From Prochlorococcus sp. AG-402-I21 (GTDB taxonomy: Bacteria > Cyanobacteriota > Cyanobacteriia > PCC-6307 > Cyanobiaceae), in the NCBI GenBank assembly GCA_003216955.1, contig QCHZ01000003.1, positions 1-64,000 of the forward strand: a DNA stretch of 64,000 nucleotides, read 5' to 3'. The notes beneath the pieces are model-generated. The model was not told the DNA's origin, did not search any database, and saw nothing but the letters and a program-made list of their open reading frames with translations. How positions within the stretch are numbered: the stretch's first letter is position 1; every line of letters starts with the position of its first letter. Positions 1 to 8,062 of this stretch are shown one piece after another. The position numbers and the translations under genes are program-made.

Positions 1-288
1 TTGACCGCCACCACCGTAGCCGCCGCCGCCTCGTCTAGGAGCACTGCCTCTGGGCTCAGCTTTGTTTATTCTTAAAGGACGACCCATAAGCTCAGCACCT
101 TGAAGAGATTCAATTGCTGAAGCTTCAACTGCTTCATCAGCCATCTCAACAAAAGCAAAACCTCTTTTGCGTCCTGTATCTCGTTCTAAAGGTAAAGAAC
201 AATTTGCCACCTCCCCAAAGGGAGAAAACAATTCAATGACATCTTCCTGCTCAGCGCGGAAGGGTAAGTTGCCGACAAAAATACTCAC
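1..288 (-). CDS. RRM-type glycine-rich RNA-binding protein (partial, 3' end outside window)
   Basis: A single RNA-recognition motif protein, probably an mRNA chaperone of the cyanobacterial Rbp family, which is often cold-responsive. The frame opens at a GTG (286-288) and stays open for 96 codons to the window edge. RNP2 (IFVGNL) is at residues 3-8 and RNP1 (RGFAFVEM) at 42-49. A Gly-rich tail (GGGGYGGGGQ) begins near residue 87 and is cut off by the edge. It is the last visible gene of a leftward run behind argH, with 127 bp of its own leader, so it may have its own promoter. The Rbp role is inferred from the domain pattern of one RRM plus a Gly-rich tail. Confidence 0.85.
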   Translation of the reverse strand, partial: MSIFVGNLPFRAEQEDVIELFSPFGEVANCSLPLERDTGRKRGFAFVEMADEAVEASAIESLQGAELMGRPLRINKAEPRGSAPRRGGGGYGGGGQ

Positions 289-323
289 TTGAAAATTGGA
301 CTGAAAATAAAATGTAACTAATA

Positions 324-364
324 GGCTATGGATAGCCAAAATTAATAACTCTAAAATGAGTTAT
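324..364 (-). other. Two small hairpins between argH and the RNA-binding protein gene
   Basis: Reading leftward after argH there is a hairpin with 7-bp arms ATAACTC/GAGTTAT (345-351 and 358-364, 6-nt loop). It is followed by a second with 6-bp arms GGCTAT/ATAGCC (324-329 and 332-337, 2-nt loop). They could end argH transcription or lie in the leader of the RNA-binding protein mRNA. Both stems are short and AT-rich, and neither is followed by a clear T-run, so the role is open. Confidence 0.3.
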
Positions 365-415
365 CAATAAACACTTTAATACCGAAAGCCCTCAAATAGA
401 TTTAAAACAATTTTT

Positions 416-1807
416 TTACTTAAATAATTTCTCACGCCACAAAACTAGCTGCTCTTCAACTCTCTCGAATCCAGTTCCGCCTTCACTCAAACGAGACTCA
501 ACCACACTTGAAGGCAAAAGCTTTTCGTAAATATCTTTTTCAAAAAATTTATGAAATGTTTTCCATCTTTCCAAAGGAAGATCTTTTAATAAAATCCCCT
601 CTTCCAAAGAGGTCTTAACAATTCGCCCAACTAATTGATAAGCCTCCCTGAATGGTATGTCCTTAGCTACTAAATAATCAGCAACGTCAGTGGCATTAGA
701 GAAGTCAGATGAAACAGCATAATCAAGCCTTTCTTTTCTAAAGATCAAACCCTCTTCAAACAATATAGATATTGCAACTATCGAGTTTTTAACTGTTTTC
801 ACACTATCAAAAATTGCTTCTTTATCTTCTTGAAAATCTTTATTGTAAGCCAAAGGTAATCCTTTGATCATAGTAAGCATTGCTTGCAAATGACCAAATA
901 CTCTGCCTGACTTACCTCGAACTAATTCTGGAACATCAGGATTCTTTTTTTGAGGCATAAGACTACTACCCGTAGCACATCGATCTGTTAATTGAATAAA
1001 CGCAAATTCTTCAGAGGCCCATAAAATAACTTCTTCAGATAATCTACTTAAATGAGCCATTATTAACGATGAAGCTCCTAGGAATTCTACGACAAAATCT
1101 CTATCACTTACAGCATCTAAACTATTAGAATAAATATCTTGAAACTGCAATTCTGAGGAGGTAATCTTTCTATTTATAGCAATAGAAGTACCAGCCAAAG
1201 CAGCAGCTCCAAGTGGAGAAATATTAACTCGTTTTCTTACATCTTTTAATCTATTCCTATCTCTTTGTGCCATCTCAACATATGCCAATAAATGATGCGC
1301 AAGTGACAAGGGTTGTGCTCTTTGTAAATGGGTATATCCAGGGATCAGCGTATACAAATTTTTTTCTGCTAATAGAAAAAGAGATTTCTGGAGACGCTGC
1401 AAATCCATATCAATTTCATCAATTCGCTTTCTAAGCCATAATCTCAGATCTGTGCCAACTTGATCATTACGACTACGACCAGTATGAAGTTTTTTTCCTA
1501 TGGGGCCTATCAAATCTATTAATTTTTTTTCTACTGCAAAATGCACATCTTCATCTGCGATGACAGGCTGAAATAATCCATCAGATGCCTCTTTCCTAAT
1601 CTGTTGAAGACCATTTTCTAATTTACTAGCCTCTTCTTTAGTAATAATCCCCTGAATTCCAAGCATACGAGCATGAGCAATTGATCCATCCAAATCTTCT
1701 TCTAACAGACAAATATCAAACTCAATTGAAGCATTAAATTTTTCTATAAAAGGATTAAGTCCTTTATCAAATCTATCGCTCCAAGTTTTACTCAATGCAT
1801 TTTCCAA
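416..1807 (-). CDS. argH: Argininosuccinate lyase
   Basis: Last step of arginine synthesis: cytosolic cleavage of argininosuccinate to arginine and fumarate. At 463 aa it has the normal length for the fumarase/aspartase-superfamily enzyme. HTGRSRNDQ is at 108-116, the TH of [10 protein letters not shown] at 159-160, and the superfamily signature [11 protein letters not shown] at 280-290 carries the mobile catalytic-serine loop. It starts at ATG 1805-1807, 49 bp downstream of the phosphatase gene, at the end of the DUF502-nusB-ftsY run. argG, the preceding enzyme of the pathway, lies far away at 29.8 kb, so the two are not co-transcribed here. Confidence 0.97.
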   Translation of the reverse strand: MENALSKTWSDRFDKGLNPFIEKFNASIEFDICLLEEDLDGSIAHARMLGIQGIITKEEASKLENGLQQIRKEASDGLFQPVIADEDVHFAVEKKLIDLIGPIGKKLHTGRSRNDQVGTDLRLWLRKRIDEIDMDLQRLQKSLFLLAEKNLYTLIPGYTHLQRAQPLSLAHHLLAYVEMAQRDRNRLKDVRKRVNISPLGAAALAGTSIAINRKITSSELQFQDIYSNSLDAVSDRDFVVEFLGASSLIMAHLSRLSEEVILWASEEFAFIQLTDRCATGSSLMPQKKNPDVPELVRGKSGRVFGHLQAMLTMIKGLPLAYNKDFQEDKEAIFDSVKTVKNSIVAISILFEEGLIFRKERLDYAVSSDFSNATDVADYLVAKDIPFREAYQLVGRIVKTSLEEGILLKDLPLERWKTFHKFFEKDIYEKLLPSSVVESRLSEGGTGFERVEEQLVLWREKLFK

Positions 1808-1856
1808 ATTACTAATACAAATAAAGCAAGAGTCTTAGCAATTGTCAGGAGTGTTA

Positions 1857-3260
1857 CTAACTTAATTCAGAAACTGTGTGTTCTTCATTGATTTTTAAAA
1901 CAACCATTGATGCATCATCTTCAAGATGATGATCACTCACACCTACGAAACCATCTAACCTTTCAAAAAGTTTATTTAATATTTGTTTAGCTCCTAAACC
2001 TTCCCTGGCAAATTTATCTAAAAAGCTTATTAAACGATTTTCATCAAAACGTTCACCTGACATGCCAGGCGCCTCAGTCACACCATCAGTGTAATAAAGA
2101 AGAACATCACCAGGCTGAAGAACTATTTCTCCACATCCATATTCCGCTTCAGGTTGAAGACCTATCAATAAACCAGGCGCATCTAATCTATTTATTGATT
2201 GTGACTTAGCGCTCCAAAGCAAAGGAGGGTTATGAGCTGCATTAGCAAAACGTAATTTTCTCGACTTAGCGTCAAAGTCGGAATAGAACAATGTCACAAA
2301 GCGATGTGATTGAGTTAAATCTTCAAGAGCTAATTGATTCAAATCATGTAAAATAGAGTCTGGGGCTAATCCTGTTAAAACTTCAGCCCTTAGCATTCCT
2401 CGCAACATAGTCATCAACAATCCCGCAGGAACACCTTTACCCATAACATCACCAATAACAAAAGCCCAGCGCCCACTAGATTTTGCTTTTTCAGTCAAGT
2501 CTGGGCGAGTAGGCATAAAATCGTAATAATCACCACCTACTTGCAAAGCAGGCCTGCAACAGGCAGCTAATTCAACACCTTCAATTATTGGGCATTGATC
2601 AGGTAATAATTGTGATTGAATTTCAGCACCAATGCTGATTTGTCTATCGACTTTTTCATGATTCCGAATTACCTGAAATATGACATCATTTTCTATAGCT
2701 ACTCCAGTCAAATCAGCAACTATTTGAATATGTTTTCGATGAACATTACTACCAAAAACAATATCTTTTTTATCAAATACATACAATCGACCTCGTTGTC
2801 TTCCTCGAGAAACTATTGATGTAGCAATAACATTAGAAGAATCAAAATGTTGTTTAACTAAACTATCTAACATTGCAATATTCTTTTCTTGCATCCCAAA
2901 ACCCGTTTTCTTTCCTTCTTCTAAAAGAAATAATTTTCTAAACAAATCCTGATCTTCATTATTAGGCGCCATTTGTAATTGCTCGCGCCAAATACTTCCA
3001 TTATCTTGAAAAGGAATTAGCAATGATCCTTTAACGCCAACTAATTGGGTGACAAGAAGTGGAATAAGTTCAAGAAAACGCTGTAAATTAGTAAAACTTC
3101 GCAAAGCAAAGCTTAATGAAAGCAATAAATCTTGACTAACTGTTTGCTCTTGAGAAACACTATTTATCAAGTCTGCTAGAGACTTGTACGCAGGACTTGA
3201 TAAAGGGTTAGTTATATGTAGATATTGTTGATCTGAAATTGGAGAATTTTCTTTCACCAT
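1857..3260 (-). CDS. GAF-like / SpoIIE-type PP2C serine phosphatase (RsbU-like)
   Basis: A 467-aa soluble protein. Residues about 50-200 look like a GAF-type sensory region. The rest is a SpoIIE/RsbU-class PP2C domain, with QLLPDQ near 217-222, metal-binding GGDYYDF at 242-248, GDVMGKG at 270-276, and then AAHNPP, YYTDGVTEA and a final EDDASMVV motif. The metal-binding aspartates are in place, so it should be catalytically active. Family members dephosphorylate anti-anti-sigma (STAS) proteins. No STAS or anti-sigma gene lies next to it, so its substrate is unknown. It sits between ftsY and argH on the same strand, with gaps of about 50 bp. Confidence 0.85.
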   Translation of the reverse strand: MVKENSPISDQQYLHITNPLSSPAYKSLADLINSVSQEQTVSQDLLLSLSFALRSFTNLQRFLELIPLLVTQLVGVKGSLLIPFQDNGSIWREQLQMAPNNEDQDLFRKLFLLEEGKKTGFGMQEKNIAMLDSLVKQHFDSSNVIATSIVSRGRQRGRLYVFDKKDIVFGSNVHRKHIQIVADLTGVAIENDVIFQVIRNHEKVDRQISIGAEIQSQLLPDQCPIIEGVELAACCRPALQVGGDYYDFMPTRPDLTEKAKSSGRWAFVIGDVMGKGVPAGLLMTMLRGMLRAEVLTGLAPDSILHDLNQLALEDLTQSHRFVTLFYSDFDAKSRKLRFANAAHNPPLLWSAKSQSINRLDAPGLLIGLQPEAEYGCGEIVLQPGDVLLYYTDGVTEAPGMSGERFDENRLISFLDKFAREGLGAKQILNKLFERLDGFVGVSDHHLEDDASMVVLKINEEHTVSELS

Positions 3261-3315
3261 TCTCCAGCAACAAAAAAATTACAACTTAACAAAATATACA
3301 CAGAATTTATAAAAA

Positions 3316-4611
3316 TCATCGAACAGTTAGAAGTGCCTCAATAAATTCAAAGCTGTTAAATGGTCGTAAGTCTCTTATTTTTTCCCCAGCCCCTATAAAT
3401 CTGACAGGAAGTTTAGCTTCTGATGCAACAGCCATCGCAACACCACCTCTGGAAGATCCATCAAGTTTTGTGAGAATTACTCCTGTTAATTCTGCTGAAT
3501 CGGCAAACGCAAGAGCCTGCCTAAGCCCGTTTTGACCTTGACTAGAATCAAGAACTAATAAGGATTCCACGTTTGCAGTAGGAGCTAGCTTATCGATAAT
3601 TTTTCTAATTTTTTTTAATTCCTCCATTAAATTATTCTTCGTTTGTAATCTTCCTGCAGTATCAACTAATAATAAATCTATATTTTTTGATTTACTTGCA
3701 CCAATAGCATCAAAAACTATCGATGCTGGATCAGCATTTTTAGACTCGTTGGCAATCACTTCAACCCCTGCTCGATCCCCCCATACCTTTACTTGTTGCA
3801 CAGCTGCAGCTCTAAAAGTATCCGCAGCAGCAATCATTGCGGAAAAACCACTTCTTTTTGCAACGCTTGCTAATTTGCCGAGTGTCGTTGTTTTACCAAC
3901 TCCATTAACTCCAACTAACATCCAAATATTGAAACAACCTTTTTTTGGAGAAAGTAAATCCATACCACTATCTTTTATTGGCTTTTCTAGAACATTAACT
4001 AACTGTTCTTTTAAAAAACGCAATCCTTCAGAAGCATCAACAACTTCCTCATTTAACTTAGTTCTTAAAGAATCTAAAATTTGATCAGTAGCAGAAACTC
4101 CCGCATCTGCTCTTAGTAAAAGAGTTTCTAAATCATCAAGCACTTCGGGAGTAAGTGGATCATCTCCTAATTTGTCTAATAAATCAGTGACAAATCCTTT
4201 ACGAGTTTTTTCTAATCCTTGTTTTAACCTGCTGAGCCAATCAATTTCATCTAATGAAAATTGATTAATTGTTTTACCTTGGGCCGCTAAAACTTCAGCT
4301 GACCATGTAAATGTATCGTCGAAATCACCGAGGTGAGGCTCGTCGTCATCTTTTTGATCATGGCTATCTTGAGGTATATGTTCAACTGGAATATTTGGTT
4401 TAAAATCCTCTTTGATATTATTTTTATTTCTGAATAAATCATTTTTTTCAATTTCTTTTTTATGTAACTCTTTGTCCTCTTTTTGCTTTTGCTTTAATTG
4501 TAAATAAGCTTGTTTTGCCCAATCTAAAGAATCATCATTTTTAGAAAAAGAATTCTCACTTTGATTGGTATTAATAGGATCTTTTGCATCCTGTGAAAAA
4601 TCGTCTTTCAT
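3316..4611 (-). CDS. ftsY: Signal recognition particle receptor FtsY
   Basis: SRP-receptor GTPase that docks SRP-ribosome complexes on the membrane. An acidic, lysine-rich N-terminal A region covers about residues 1-120 and is followed by the NG domain. The P-loop GVNGVGKTTT lies near 234-243, then DTFRAAAVQQ, the G3 motif VDTAGRL and the specificity motif TKLDGSSRGG (numbering within one or two residues, depending on the start). The frame extends two codons further to a TTG at 4615-4617 that overlaps the nusB stop. I prefer the ATG at 4609-4611, two bases after that stop. Translational coupling with nusB is likely. Confidence 0.96.
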   Translation of the reverse strand: MKDDFSQDAKDPINTNQSENSFSKNDDSLDWAKQAYLQLKQKQKEDKELHKKEIEKNDLFRNKNNIKEDFKPNIPVEHIPQDSHDQKDDDEPHLGDFDDTFTWSAEVLAAQGKTINQFSLDEIDWLSRLKQGLEKTRKGFVTDLLDKLGDDPLTPEVLDDLETLLLRADAGVSATDQILDSLRTKLNEEVVDASEGLRFLKEQLVNVLEKPIKDSGMDLLSPKKGCFNIWMLVGVNGVGKTTTLGKLASVAKRSGFSAMIAAADTFRAAAVQQVKVWGDRAGVEVIANESKNADPASIVFDAIGASKSKNIDLLLVDTAGRLQTKNNLMEELKKIRKIIDKLAPTANVESLLVLDSSQGQNGLRQALAFADSAELTGVILTKLDGSSRGGVAMAVASEAKLPVRFIGAGEKIRDLRPFNSFEFIEALLTVR

Positions 4612-4613
4612 TT

Positions 4614-5234
4614 TCAATTTAATATTGAAGAAGAATTTTGAAGTTTCCTTAAAACCCCATTAATCATTCTGCGACCTTGTTCGTCGCTATAACGATTAGC
4701 CAAATTTACAGCTTCATTACAAGTCACAGCAATCGGAGTATGAAAATCAGTCAAATCCACCAATGCCAATCTCAAAATATCCTTATCGATTCTAGGTAAT
4801 CTTTTTAAGCGCCAACCTTCCATAACGCTATCAAGATTATTATCAATCTCATCTTGCTTTTGAATTACTAACTTAACGCGCTTCAGAGCTAGCTCACGTA
4901 TTTCTTTTTGATCAACTAACGCTAGTAATTGTGGGAATTCAATACTTTCAGATAAGGAGTTAAGTATATTCTCTGAGTCAATTAAACAAGTTTGTAAACG
5001 ATTTCTAGATCGTTTTAATAATCCAGCATCCTCTTGCAATTCGCTATCCAAAAAGTCCTGATTGGCTTTTTCTAATTTTGATGCACATAAATCTAATTGC
5101 TCTCTCCAATGGTGGGTTAAAGATTCAATAGCTTTACTAAGTAAACCTTCAATATTAATTTTATTAATATCGTTTTTTTTAATTTGTCCTAATAGCAAGA
5201 GTGCTAATTCTCTTGAAATTGATTTTAGTTGCAT
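4614..5234 (-). CDS. nusB: Transcription antitermination factor NusB
   Basis: NusB is an all-helical RNA-binding protein that pairs with NusE (S10) in antitermination at rRNA operons. The C-terminal half carries the family hallmark NEAVNLANRYSDEQGRRMING and the preceding helix with RIDKDILRLAL. At 206 aa it is longer than the roughly 140-aa E. coli protein because of an extended N-terminal helical part, as is common in cyanobacteria. It lies 19 bp behind the DUF502 gene and its TGA stop is almost fused to the ftsY start, so the three genes form a tight transcription unit. Confidence 0.93.
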   Translation of the reverse strand: MQLKSISRELALLLLGQIKKNDINKINIEGLLSKAIESLTHHWREQLDLCASKLEKANQDFLDSELQEDAGLLKRSRNRLQTCLIDSENILNSLSESIEFPQLLALVDQKEIRELALKRVKLVIQKQDEIDNNLDSVMEGWRLKRLPRIDKDILRLALVDLTDFHTPIAVTCNEAVNLANRYSDEQGRRMINGVLRKLQNSSSILN

Positions 5235-5253
5235 AACTATAACTTAAAATGCT

Positions 5254-5979
5254 TTACGAAGATGATGCTCTTAACTGGGAAAATAAACTAGAAAAAGAAG
5301 TACTAGTAGAATTATTTCTATCATCAGGATTTACAATTCCAGCAGAAATAATTGTTCTAAATGCATCTTCAACAGATATATCTAAATCTTTAACAGATCC
5401 TTCTGGCACTAAGGTGTACCAACCAGTTGTAGGATTAGGCGCTGTAGGTATAAAAACGCTTAACAAAGGTTGATTGGGTTCAGTTTGCAGAGATGGTCCA
5501 ACAATGCCAGTCACAAAACCAACGCTAAATAAGCCTTCACGAGGATATTCAACTAACACAACTCGACGAAATCTAGTTGAATTGTCCCTCAAAAAAGTTT
5601 CTAAGAGTTGTTTAAGGGTTTTATAAACTGAACCAGCAAGAGGGATGCGTGAGAGAGTTCCTTCTCCGAACTCAAGCAACCATCTCCCTACAAAGTTTCT
5701 GGCCATTAAACCTATCAGCAAAATACCCAAAAGTGGAACTGTTAAACCTAATGCAAGATTGATTAGATCTTGCAATAAAGGATTAAGAGTAATAAAGGGA
5801 TTTAATTGTTTTGGTATTGAGGTTAATATTGCCAGAACGAAGCGACTGACAATTGTAGACAACCAAATAGTGGTAGCTAACGGAATAACCACCAAAAGAC
5901 CAGCTATAAGGTCATTTTTAAGATCCTGCTGAAGCCTTGAGCTAAGAGTCAGGTCTTCCTTGGGAGAGGACTGCACCAA
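5254..5979 (-). CDS. DUF502 family membrane protein
   Basis: 241 aa. Two strongly hydrophobic segments are visible, near residues 25-50 (LIAGLLVVIPLATTIWLS) and 70-93 (LALGLTVPLLGILLIGLMA). A conserved soluble stretch with GEGTLSRIPLAGSVYKTLKQ follows, which is the DUF502 pattern. The C-terminus is Ser/Thr-rich. The function of the family is not established; its position upstream of nusB and ftsY is typical of marine picocyanobacteria. It is the first gene of the leftward run and faces queG across a 183-bp divergent gap. Confidence 0.85.
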   Translation of the reverse strand: MVQSSPKEDLTLSSRLQQDLKNDLIAGLLVVIPLATTIWLSTIVSRFVLAILTSIPKQLNPFITLNPLLQDLINLALGLTVPLLGILLIGLMARNFVGRWLLEFGEGTLSRIPLAGSVYKTLKQLLETFLRDNSTRFRRVVLVEYPREGLFSVGFVTGIVGPSLQTEPNQPLLSVFIPTAPNPTTGWYTLVPEGSVKDLDISVEDAFRTIISAGIVNPDDRNNSTSTSFSSLFSQLRASSS

Positions 5980-5998
5980 ATAAAGAGAGTCCGAAAAA

Positions 5999-6012
5999 TG
6001 TATATATATACA
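5999..6012. promoter_or_regulatory. Perfect 14-bp AT palindrome in the DUF502/queG divergent gap
   Basis: TGTATATATATACA is its own reverse complement and ends about 20 bp upstream of the DUF502 start codon. It could contain a TATAAT-like -10 element for the DUF502-nusB-ftsY unit, or it may be simple AT-rich sequence. The rest of the 183-bp gap shows nothing I can name. Confidence 0.25.
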
Positions 6013-6162
6013 ATCTAACCAAATTCAGTGCATTAATTAAATAATTTAAGCTATTAATAGAAATAAAACATTAAAAGAGCGCATTTAAAGCCCCAAATAA
6101 AGTCGCAATTGACTAAAAAACCTTTTAATTAAAATTCAAAAATTATTCATGTAAAGCAGACT

Positions 6163-7107
6163 GTGAACTTGAAAAAATCTATTGATCTAACAAGAAAAAT
6201 TAAAGAAAAAGCGTTGGAAGAAGGCTTTGATGCAGTAGGAATTGCAAAAGTTCCAGGATCTTCAAGAATCAAACTTAGAACCGCTTCCTTGGATAGGTGG
6301 TTACAAGCTGGCCATCAGGCAAAAATGGAATGGATGAAAAACTCAAAAAGAAAAAATATAGAAAACATGCTTCAAGGAGTGCAAAGCGTTCTTGCTGTTG
6401 GACTTAATTACTATGTAGAAACAGACAGAGCACCTAAAGACATATCAATTGCAAGATATGGATGGGGAAAAGATTATCACAAAGTTATTGAAAAAAAATT
6501 AAAGAAAATTGCTCAGTTTTTAGAAAAAGAACGGCCAAGCTCCAAATGGAAAATCTGTGTAGATACGAGCGCATTTTTAGACAAAGCATGGGCCGAAGAA
6601 GCTGGAATTGGTTGGATAGGAAAAAATAGCAATCTAATTAATTCTAAAATCGGCTCGTGGATGTTTTTAGGTCATCTTTTGTCTACTGAGGCTTTAGAAG
6701 CTGACGAACCTTCAAAACCTATCTGTGGAGAATGTGAAAAATGTATTGTAGCCTGCCCTACTCAAGCAATAGAAGAACCATTTATTGTGAACTCAAACAA
6801 GTGTTTGGCCTACCACACTTTAGAGAACAGAGATCAAACACTGCCGAAGAATATTATTAATAAAATGGGTAATTGGATTGCTGGTTGTGATATCTGTCAA
6901 GAGGTATGTCCATGGAATGAAAAAGGTATTCCAAACTCAACTGAACCAGATCTTCAACCATCTGAATGGATATTGAATATAACTAAAAAAGAAGCATTAT
7001 CATGGAGTGATTTAAAATGGAAAGAAAATTTAAACAAATCTGCATTAAAGCGAATTAAGCCATGGATGTGGCGAAGAAATATAAAGTCAATAACAAATAA
7101 TCAATAA
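6163..7107 (+). CDS. queG: Epoxyqueuosine reductase
   Basis: Last step of queuosine synthesis: cobalamin-dependent reduction of epoxyqueuosine to queuosine in tRNA. 314 aa. VDTSAFLDKAWAEEAG at about 133-148 carries the conserved catalytic Asp (D134). Two ferredoxin-like [4Fe-4S] motifs follow: C188-x2-C191-x2-C194-x3-C198, and C242-x2-C245-x3-C249 with an extra Cys at 214. The start is GTG at 6163; no ATG is better placed. The TPR gene begins two bases after its stop. QueC and QueE of the same pathway are encoded at 58.2-59.6 kb. Confidence 0.95.
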   Translation: MNLKKSIDLTRKIKEKALEEGFDAVGIAKVPGSSRIKLRTASLDRWLQAGHQAKMEWMKNSKRKNIENMLQGVQSVLAVGLNYYVETDRAPKDISIARYGWGKDYHKVIEKKLKKIAQFLEKERPSSKWKICVDTSAFLDKAWAEEAGIGWIGKNSNLINSKIGSWMFLGHLLSTEALEADEPSKPICGECEKCIVACPTQAIEEPFIVNSNKCLAYHTLENRDQTLPKNIINKMGNWIAGCDICQEVCPWNEKGIPNSTEPDLQPSEWILNITKKEALSWSDLKWKENLNKSALKRIKPWMWRRNIKSITNNQ

Positions 7108-7109
7108 AG

Positions 7110-7979
7110 ATGAAAAAACAAATTTTGATAATTTATCAATTAATACTTTGTCTGAGTTTTTTGGAATCTTTTCTAATAACTAAATCATCAAATTCTTTTT
7201 TTCCTAAAATTAATGAGCCTAATAAAGAAGAATTGAAATCTACTTCAATACAAATCGGAAAAACAGCTATGCAACTAATCCAATTTGGTCAAAACGACGA
7301 AGCAGTCAAACTTTTAAAACTAGCTATCAAATTAAATCCAGAAGAAAAAACTCTTTGGACAAGTCTGGCAGAGGCTCAAATAAGATCAAATAAAAATGAT
7401 CAGGCATTATCTTCATTAAGTCAAGCAATAAAATTAAAACCAAATGAACAAAGTCTATATTTTAGACAAGGTTCAGTATATATGAATTTAAATAAGCCCA
7501 AAGAAGCCAAAGCATCAATATCAAAAGGCTTATCTATTGATAATAAAAATGAGAAAGGTTATTTTTATTTAGGTAATGCTGAAATAATGTTAAATAATTA
7601 TAAATCAGCACTAATTGCTTTTCAAAAGTCTTCAAAAATAAATACAAAATTTTGGCAGTCTATTAATAATGAAGGTCTTGTTCTTTATGAATTAAATAAA
7701 TCAAAAGAGGCTATAATAAAGTTTAAATCAGCACTTGAAATTAGTAATAATGCTGAACCAATGTTGGCTCTAGCAATAGCATTATATTTCTCAGATAATA
7801 AATCTATTGAATCATTTAACTTAGCAACAAATGCACTAAAAAATAATCCTCAATATATATCAAAAAATTATCAAGCAAAACAATTATGGGGGAAGAAATT
7901 ACAAAATTCAGCACAACTTTTTTTTAAAATAAAAGAAATGAAAAAAGTAGTTAAAGAAGCTAAAGAAAAAAGTCAATGA
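7110..7979 (+). CDS. Membrane-anchored TPR-repeat protein
   Basis: 289 aa. An uncleaved signal or anchor helix covers about residues 4-24 (ILIIYQLILCLSFLESFLI). From about residue 45 to 250 there are five to six tetratricopeptide repeats (for example NDEAVKLLKLAIKLNPEE and KPKEAKASISKGLSIDNKN), ending in a Lys-rich tail. TPRs form protein-binding scaffolds; the partner is unknown. It lies two bases after queG, so the two are probably co-transcribed, and its gene order between queG and the GyrA paralogue is characteristic of Prochlorococcus. The coding sequence is very A-rich. Confidence 0.75.
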   Translation: MKKQILIIYQLILCLSFLESFLITKSSNSFFPKINEPNKEELKSTSIQIGKTAMQLIQFGQNDEAVKLLKLAIKLNPEEKTLWTSLAEAQIRSNKNDQALSSLSQAIKLKPNEQSLYFRQGSVYMNLNKPKEAKASISKGLSIDNKNEKGYFYLGNAEIMLNNYKSALIAFQKSSKINTKFWQSINNEGLVLYELNKSKEAIIKFKSALEISNNAEPMLALAIALYFSDNKSIESFNLATNALKNNPQYISKNYQAKQLWGKKLQNSAQLFFKIKEMKKVVKEAKEKSQ

Positions 7980-7992
7980 ATTAATGTTTAAC

Positions 7993-8045
7993 AAAAACCT
8001 GGTTTTTAACAAATTAGTTAGTAGCCTAAATAAAGAAATTTAGGC
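7993..8045. other. Two inverted repeats between the TPR gene and gyrA
   Basis: The first is AAAAACC-T-GGTTTTT at 7993-8007, almost a perfect palindrome. The second has arms GCCTAAAT (8024-8031) and ATTTAGGC (8038-8045) with a 6-nt loop, ending 17 bp before the gyrA ATG. They could end TPR transcription or form a leader hairpin near the gyrA ribosome-binding region. No T-run follows the second hairpin, so a classic terminator is unlikely. Confidence 0.35.
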
Positions 8046-8062
8046 CTCTTACAAACCCAAAG

